Source of the DNA: Mesorhizobium caraganae
GTDB taxonomy: Bacteria > Pseudomonadota > Alphaproteobacteria > Rhizobiales > Rhizobiaceae
Length of the DNA: 64,000 nt
Direction: 5' to 3'
NCBI RefSeq assembly: GCF_016836705.1
Contig: NZ_JAFCGY010000020.1
Coordinates: 1 to 64,000 of the forward strand
Shown here: positions 59,784 to 64,000 of the stretch, in pieces
Layout: the number at the start of each line of letters is the position of its first letter
How positions within the stretch are numbered: the first letter of the stretch is position 1
Translations under genes and position numbers: made by a program
The notes under the pieces: generated by a model
Told to the model about the DNA's origin: nothing
The model's input: only the letters and a program-made list of their open reading frames with translations
The model's database searches: none

Positions 59784-60311
59784 TCAATCAGCTGGATGCG
59801 CCTGGGCAGCCTCTCCGTCCAACCTGCCCAGGCTTTCGCCCAATACGACAAGTGCGATGCCGAGCAGCGCGATGTCCTTGATCAGGAACTGACCAACGGG
59901 ACCGAGTGCCGGAAAGCCCAGAGTAGGTTCCCAGATCGGCAGGGCGATCATGATAGAACAGGTTACCAGGAAAGTCAGGGCGGCCAAGGCCCCGCCGGCC
60001 ACGCCGGCGCGCGCCGACCAAGGGCCGACGATCAGCAAAAGCGCGGTCGCGATCTCGATGACGCCAAGAACATAGGAGGTGCCGGCTTCACCTAACACCG
60101 GATACATCCAGGCAAGCCACGGCGTGCCGCTGATCAGCGGTTTCAGCGCCTCGATCTCAACCTGAGTAAATTTCATGCCGCCGATCAAGAGAAGCGGTAA
60201 TATGACTCCAGCCAAGGCAACGATCCGGCCGACTTTCCTGATCGTTGTGGCCAATGGCCTCGTGAGAGAGCCGTTTTGAAGGTCAATCCCTGATGTTTTG
60301 AGAGCCGACAT
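59784..60311 (-). CDS. DUF417 (YkgB/RclC-like) membrane protein
   Basis: A 175-aa inner-membrane protein with four predicted helices and the DUF417 signatures (LPLLLIGGMKFTQVEIEALKPL in part; SGTPWLAWMYPVLGEAGTSYVLGVIEI in part). The E. coli relative RclC helps resistance to reactive chlorine. AGGAGGAAA upstream of 60311 is a strong ribosome site. It lies 36 nt after the DHA2 exporter gene on the same strand and may be in its operon, with SRPBCC and ArsR upstream. Confidence 0.82.
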   Translation of the reverse strand: MSALKTSGIDLQNGSLTRPLATTIRKVGRIVALAGVILPLLLIGGMKFTQVEIEALKPLISGTPWLAWMYPVLGEAGTSYVLGVIEIATALLLIVGPWSARAGVAGGALAALTFLVTCSIMIALPIWEPTLGFPALGPVGQFLIKDIALLGIALVVLGESLGRLDGEAAQAHPAD

Positions 60312-60347
60312 GAATTTCCTCCTGTTGGATACCGACGGTGTCATGAG

Positions 60348-61916
60348 TTAGAGATCAGGACTCAGTGGTGTTGAGGCGTTCATCGGCTGCTGCCCGGCCC
60401 CAGCGCTCACGCCTTGCAGCAGAACCCCGGCAAGGATCGCTGCCGCCAGCACTATCAGGGCGCAGATACCGGCAGCCGTCTGGAACGCCAAAGCGAACGC
60501 CTCTCGCGCTTTGTCGAGCAGATCGGAACCGAGTTCATCGGGCAAGGCCATGGCGACTGCCACGGCGCCTCCTAGCGTGTCCTGGGCGGCATCGATTTGT
60601 TGCACGGCTACCCCGTCCGCGACCACCCCGGTCATGCCGCTGCGATAGACGGCGGTGATGATGCTGCCGAGAACCGCGATGCCGAGTGCGCCGCCCAACT
60701 CGCTGCTGGTTTCCGCGATGCCGGAGGCAGCGCCGGCCTGCTCGGGTTCAACGGTCCCCACGATGATGTCTGTGGCCAAAGTGAACGCCGGCGCGAGGCC
60801 AAGCGAGAAGACACTGTAGCCAGTTACGATAACTGCGAGATCGGCCTGTCCGCCAACGCGGGTCAATACGAGAAAGCCTGTCGCCGCGAGCGCCAGGCCG
60901 GCAGCCATCACATAGGCCGGACGAACCCTGGCAGCCACGATTGGGGTCAGCGTCGAACCGGCGATGAAAGCGAAGGCGGAAGGCACGGTCCACAAGCCGG
61001 CTTCAAAGGGTCCCATCCCCAGCACCAGCTGGAGATATTGCGCGGTAAAGAGGAACGATCCGAACGCGACGAAGAAGCCGAGAACGTTCACCACCAATGA
61101 GGCGCTAAAGGCGCGCGAGCGAAAGAGCCCCAAATCGATCAGGGGATTTCTCAGCCTCTGCTGACGCAACGCGAAAGCTGCGCCGACGGCCAGGCCGAAA
61201 ACAATGGAGAAGGCCGCCTCCCGCCCCAATCCGTATTCGGCGATCCGCTTGATGCCATAGATCACCGAAAGTACAGGGACGAGCGATAGCGCGGCGCTCA
61301 GAATGTCGAGCCTACCCGCTTCGGGATCACGATACTCTGGCAGGACCATCGGAGCGAGCACCAGCAACGCGACCATGACCGGGACCGCGACGAGGAACAC
61401 GGAACCCCACCAGAAATAGCTAAGCAGGATACCTCCGACCAGCGGACCGATGGCGCCGCCTGCAGAAAAGCTGGCAATCCAGACGCCGATTGCAACCGTG
61501 CGCTCCTTCGGGTCGAGGAACATGTTGCGGATCAACGAAAGGGTGGACGGCGCAAGCGTCGCCGCGGCAATCCCGAGCAGCGCGCGCGCGATGATCAACA
61601 TTTCGGCGCTTGTGGAGAACGCAGCAAAAACCGAAGCCATTCCAAATGCTACCGCACCGATCAACAGCAGCCTGCGGCGGCCGATGCGGTCGCCCAATGT
61701 GCCCATCGTGATCAGGCTCCCGGCAAGGAGAAAGCCGTAAATGTCAACGATCCAGAGCAATTGCGAACTAGACGGTTTCAGGTCGGCGCTCAGATGCGGT
61801 ACGGCCAGGTTCAAAACCGTCAGATCCATCGAATAAAGAAGGCACGGCAATGCGATGACGGCGAGCCCGGTCCATTCGCGCCGTGTTGCTCTGGGAAGCG
61901 CGGTGACATCAGACAT
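60348..61916 (-). CDS. MFS drug efflux transporter, DHA2 (14-TM) family
   Basis: A 522-aa exporter with about 14 helices, of the QacA/SmvA/EmrB-like DHA2 group. Motif A is GTLGDRIGRRRLL in the first cytoplasmic loop and motif C is in the fifth helix (GGAIGPLVGGILL). The start follows from an 8-nt overlap with the SRPBCC gene. It probably extrudes a toxic cationic compound such as a quaternary amine or dye. In the order arsR-SRPBCC-MFS-DUF417, ArsR is likely to control it. Confidence 0.87.
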   Translation of the reverse strand: MSDVTALPRATRREWTGLAVIALPCLLYSMDLTVLNLAVPHLSADLKPSSSQLLWIVDIYGFLLAGSLITMGTLGDRIGRRRLLLIGAVAFGMASVFAAFSTSAEMLIIARALLGIAAATLAPSTLSLIRNMFLDPKERTVAIGVWIASFSAGGAIGPLVGGILLSYFWWGSVFLVAVPVMVALLVLAPMVLPEYRDPEAGRLDILSAALSLVPVLSVIYGIKRIAEYGLGREAAFSIVFGLAVGAAFALRQQRLRNPLIDLGLFRSRAFSASLVVNVLGFFVAFGSFLFTAQYLQLVLGMGPFEAGLWTVPSAFAFIAGSTLTPIVAARVRPAYVMAAGLALAATGFLVLTRVGGQADLAVIVTGYSVFSLGLAPAFTLATDIIVGTVEPEQAGAASGIAETSSELGGALGIAVLGSIITAVYRSGMTGVVADGVAVQQIDAAQDTLGGAVAVAMALPDELGSDLLDKAREAFALAFQTAAGICALIVLAAAILAGVLLQGVSAGAGQQPMNASTPLSPDL

Positions 61917-62376
61917 TTGCCAGATGCTCCGCCAGCATGTCGAAGCTCTCGCTCCAGCCTTGGATATGGCCGTCGCGGATTTCGACTGAGGTGAAGGGGG
62001 CCTGGTGGAAAGTCATCCTGGTCTTGCCTTCGTGTTCGGCAAACGTCACCGTCACCAGCGTTTCGTGGCCGGGGGTGCCATCCTCGGTCTCCCACGCATG
62101 GGTGAAAACCAGACGCTCAGGCTCGGTAACTTCGCGAAATATGCCCTGCTCGGCGGTCTCAGAACCATCCTTGCCGCGCGAACTGACCCGCCAAATTCCA
62201 CCGGGTCGCAGATCCATCACACATGAAAGCGTCGTGTAGCCGCGTGGGCCCCACCACAGCCTGACGATCTGCGGCTGGGTCCAGATTTTGAAGACGAGCG
62301 CACGCGGCGCGTCGAAAACGCGATCAATTGCGAGTTCGCGATCCAGCTCTTTCTTCGGTTCAGTTGCTGGGGTCAT
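61909..62376 (-). CDS. SRPBCC-domain (AHSA1 family) protein
   Basis: A 155-aa protein with the START-like fold of the activator-of-Hsp90 homologue group (IDRVFDAPRALVFKIWTQPQ; VRLWWGPRGYTTLSCVMDLRPGG in part; SVEIRDGHIQGWSESFDMLA). These proteins often follow ArsR regulators and bind hydrophobic ligands. It overlaps arsR by 4 nt and the MFS gene by 8 nt, so translation is coupled. Its ligand is unknown. Confidence 0.87.
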   Translation of the reverse strand: MTPATEPKKELDRELAIDRVFDAPRALVFKIWTQPQIVRLWWGPRGYTTLSCVMDLRPGGIWRVSSRGKDGSETAEQGIFREVTEPERLVFTHAWETEDGTPGHETLVTVTFAEHEGKTRMTFHQAPFTSVEIRDGHIQGWSESFDMLAEHLANV

Positions 62377-62702
62377 TCTTCACCTCCTTGCTGAAGATCA
62401 CGTAGATAGTCGTCGATGCGATCGAAGCGTTCTTCCCAAAACTTGCGGTAACGATCGAGCCAATCGTCGATCTCTTTGAGCCGATCAGCTTCGAGCCGGC
62501 ATGGACGCCATTGCGCCTCGCGGCCGCGGGCGATCAGACCGGCGCGCTCCAGCACTTTGAGATGCCTTGAGATGGCCGGACCACTTATATCGAACGGCTC
62601 GGCCAGTTCGTTAACGGTTGCCTCACCCGAGGTCAGGCGCGCCAGGATGGCGCGCCGCGTAGGATCGGCAAGGGCTGCAAAGGTAGAGCTGAGGTGGTCC
62701 AT
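62373..62702 (-). CDS. ArsR-family winged-helix repressor
   Basis: A 109-aa HTH regulator with the ArsR core LADPTRRAILARLTSGEATV, recognition helix near DISGPAISRHLKVLERAG, and wing GREAQWRPC. There is no metal-binding CxC in the recognition region, so it belongs to the metal-free SdpR/AHSA1-linked type rather than ArsR proper. It overlaps the SRPBCC gene by 4 nt. A perfect-centred palindrome lies 9 nt upstream of its start, the probable autoregulatory site. Confidence 0.88.
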   Translation of the reverse strand: MDHLSSTFAALADPTRRAILARLTSGEATVNELAEPFDISGPAISRHLKVLERAGLIARGREAQWRPCRLEADRLKEIDDWLDRYRKFWEERFDRIDDYLRDLQQGGEE

Positions 62703-62711
62703 CGGTCCCTG

Positions 62712-62749
62712 TATTTAACATTGTTGTTATATAACGTTATCGTTAAATA
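62712..62749. promoter_or_regulatory. ArsR operator palindrome
   Basis: An imperfect 38-bp palindrome: outer arms TATTTAAC (62712-62719) and GTTAAATA (62742-62749), inner arms GTTAT (62726-62730) and ATAAC (62731-62735), all with the same centre. It begins 9 nt upstream of the arsR start and should overlap its promoter. The AT-rich sequence contrasts with its surroundings. Confidence 0.7.
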
Positions 62750-62914
62750 CTGGGTTGGCTGCTTGCTGTCAAGCGTGGCGCGCCTTTCAGCGATGCGGCC
62801 TATCCGTTCGAACTGTCCATTTGACGAATGGCCGCCAATGTCGGGATAGAGGCGGTCAGAATTCCCCTTGGAAAAGGGTGGTGAACTCGGTCGTTCAGAG
62901 TGACTGGGTTGGCT

Positions 62915-63844
62915 CTAGGACCAATCCAGCCCGATCAGACGGCGGATGCGGCCGATATCGGTGCCGATGAAGGATTGCATGCCGATCGCCACCTGTTCCG
63001 GCGCCATGGCGGCGACGAAGCTGCGGAATTCGTCGTCCGACAGCGCTTCACCGGTCCAATGCACACGGCAGAATTCTTCCGAGCCGTGGAAATGGCCGGC
63101 GCCCTTCAGCACATCGTCGACATAACGGCCGTAGATCATGCATTCGGAGAATCGGCGCGCCGAGCCGATGACTTCGACCCAGCCGCGCGCGTGGACCTTC
63201 TCTATCTCGGCGCACATCGCCATCACCGTCTGCCTGCGCCAGGCGATCAGCGTCGAAATATAGTCGTGGGTCGAAACTTCGGATGGATCGATGCCAAGCG
63301 CTGCAGCGGCATTGCGGGACCAGATGCGATGCTCGTCGTGACCCTCGCTCGACAGCACGCCGTCGCGCCGGAACAGCCGCACCTTGCCGTCGTGCCAGAA
63401 GGCGCTCAGATCGAATGGTTTGACGAACGCGACGTCGGAATCGCAGAAGACCAGCACGTCTTCTGCCGCATGCGCAGCGATGGCGATGCGGCGCAGCTGC
63501 TGCACATGCCAGCCGCGAAGCGGCTGGGTCTTGAAACTGAGCCAGATGCGGCGGCGAAACAGGCTCATCGGATCGTCGAACACACGCAGCCAGCGCGGCA
63601 GCAGGTCGCGTTCGTCGACGACGGTGCGGCGGCCGTTTTCCAACTGGCGAAACAGCGCCACGTCGCGATGCTCAACCAGTATGTAGTGATGCGCCACGCC
63701 GGAGACATGGCGGTCGAGGGTCTCGCACAACAGACGGCAGCGCTCGAAATCCGGCGCATAGCTGGCGGTCACCACCGCCGCTGTCGGCGTCTGCGGCAGG
63801 ACGCCCGTGTCGGCGGCGGCATCAGGCACGAAGCGGCTGTTCAC
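62915..63844 (-). CDS. DUF6492 glycosyltransferase-like protein
   Basis: A 309-aa protein with a glycosyltransferase-like start ([22 protein letters not shown]) and a DxD-type sugar-nucleotide motif in [13 protein letters not shown]. It belongs to the DUF6492 group found beside polysaccharide genes. The GTG start at 63844 has GGAGAG 7-12 nt upstream and overlaps the upstream gene's stop in a GTGA arrangement, so translation is coupled. The frame continues to 63997, but that part overlaps the other gene. Function inferred from fold only. Confidence 0.78.
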   Translation of the reverse strand: MNSRFVPDAAADTGVLPQTPTAAVVTASYAPDFERCRLLCETLDRHVSGVAHHYILVEHRDVALFRQLENGRRTVVDERDLLPRWLRVFDDPMSLFRRRIWLSFKTQPLRGWHVQQLRRIAIAAHAAEDVLVFCDSDVAFVKPFDLSAFWHDGKVRLFRRDGVLSSEGHDEHRIWSRNAAAALGIDPSEVSTHDYISTLIAWRRQTVMAMCAEIEKVHARGWVEVIGSARRFSECMIYGRYVDDVLKGAGHFHGSEEFCRVHWTGEALSDDEFRSFVAAMAPEQVAIGMQSFIGTDIGRIRRLIGLDWS

Positions 63845-64000
63845 CGCAACTCTCCGGCAGGCCTGGGTCGATGCGAGAATTTCTGCCTGACGGCACGCCA
63901 CAGAAACACCGGATTGCCGACGACGTAGCGGCGCCACAGCCGGCCCGGCTCGATGCACAGGCGGAACAGCCATTCGAGCCTCAGCTGGCGCATCCACAGC
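63841..64000 (-). CDS. WecG/TagA/CpsF-family glycosyltransferase, C-terminal fragment
   Basis: The window ends inside this gene; only the last 52 codons are visible. They read [18 protein letters not shown] followed by [17 protein letters not shown], which is the conserved C-terminus of WecG/TagA/CpsF transferases (N-acetylmannosaminyl- or related sugar transferases). The stop codon overlaps the next gene's GTG by 4 nt (63841-63844). It and DUF6492 appear to be part of a polysaccharide operon continuing right of the window. Confidence 0.78.
   Translation of the reverse strand, partial: LWMRQLRLEWLFRLCIEPGRLWRRYVVGNPVFLWRAVRQKFSHRPRPAGELR

Overview
The window reads as a GC-rich alphaproteobacterial chromosome of the order Rhizobiales, most likely Mesorhizobium or a close relative. 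The clues are a DUF768 protein (a family expanded in Mesorhizobium), a tRNA-His that has A73 and no G-1 (typical of this clade), several families of rhizobial intergenic palindromes, plant-type GshA, a PdhS-type kinase, phasin and acetoacetyl-CoA synthetase genes, and an intact zwf-pgl-edd Entner-Doudoroff operon. No integrase, transposase, prophage gene or CRISPR array was seen, so this is core chromosome rather than an island.

Layout, left to right. 0.1-6.4 kb: 2-hydroxy-acid oxidation (glcD; the lldR-lldD lactate pair), a DUF3422 membrane protein, a PPP-type phosphatase and an unlisted 46-aa secreted peptide. 6.6-11.6 kb: a class I amidotransferase, a conserved unknown, rsmE, gshA and a DUF937 repeat protein. 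11.7-18.5 kb: a DUF1127 gene divergent from a LysR regulator, a GGDEF-EAL protein with intact motifs, xseA, a DmpA-like peptidase and DUF768. 18.6-19.0 kb: tRNA-His and a small RNA whose three hairpins all carry the anti-Shine-Dalgarno loop ACCTCCTCCC. 19.0-28.2 kb: phasin, a 1328-aa PdhS-like kinase, acetoacetate-CoA ligase and an AsmA protein. 28.2-32.4 kb: potFGHI polyamine importer. 32.7-38.2 kb: a DMT exporter, DUF2167, and a RamB/ScfR-like regulator divergent from isocitrate lyase. 38.4-42.7 kb: a degenerate receiver protein, a HAD hydrolase and the puuA-puuB polyamine catabolic pair. 42.9-46.6 kb: an SH3b protein facing two tandem MurF-like ligases. 46.7-51.9 kb: an SDR and zwf-pgl-edd. 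51.9-55.7 kb: a VWA protein, a GlxA-type regulator and folD. 55.9-59.8 kb: an exopolysaccharide co-polymerase divergent from a Wzx-like flippase. 59.8-62.7 kb: DUF417, a DHA2 exporter, SRPBCC and ArsR, with an ArsR operator palindrome. 62.9-64.0 kb: a DUF6492 glycosyltransferase-like gene and the 3' end of a WecG/TagA/CpsF-like gene.

How the genes fit together: several loci serve carbon storage and two-carbon metabolism (phasin, acetoacetate activation, glyoxylate shunt, glycolate and lactate oxidation). The pot and puu loci could import and degrade putrescine, and three loci concern surface polysaccharide.

The strongest candidates for undescribed biology are the tandem MurF-like ligases, which share a C-terminal Cx4Cx5Cx2C tail and have lost the KGSR motif expected in MurF. 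The triple anti-SD hairpin small RNA comes next. All calls come from reading the sequence; no database search or structure prediction was run.
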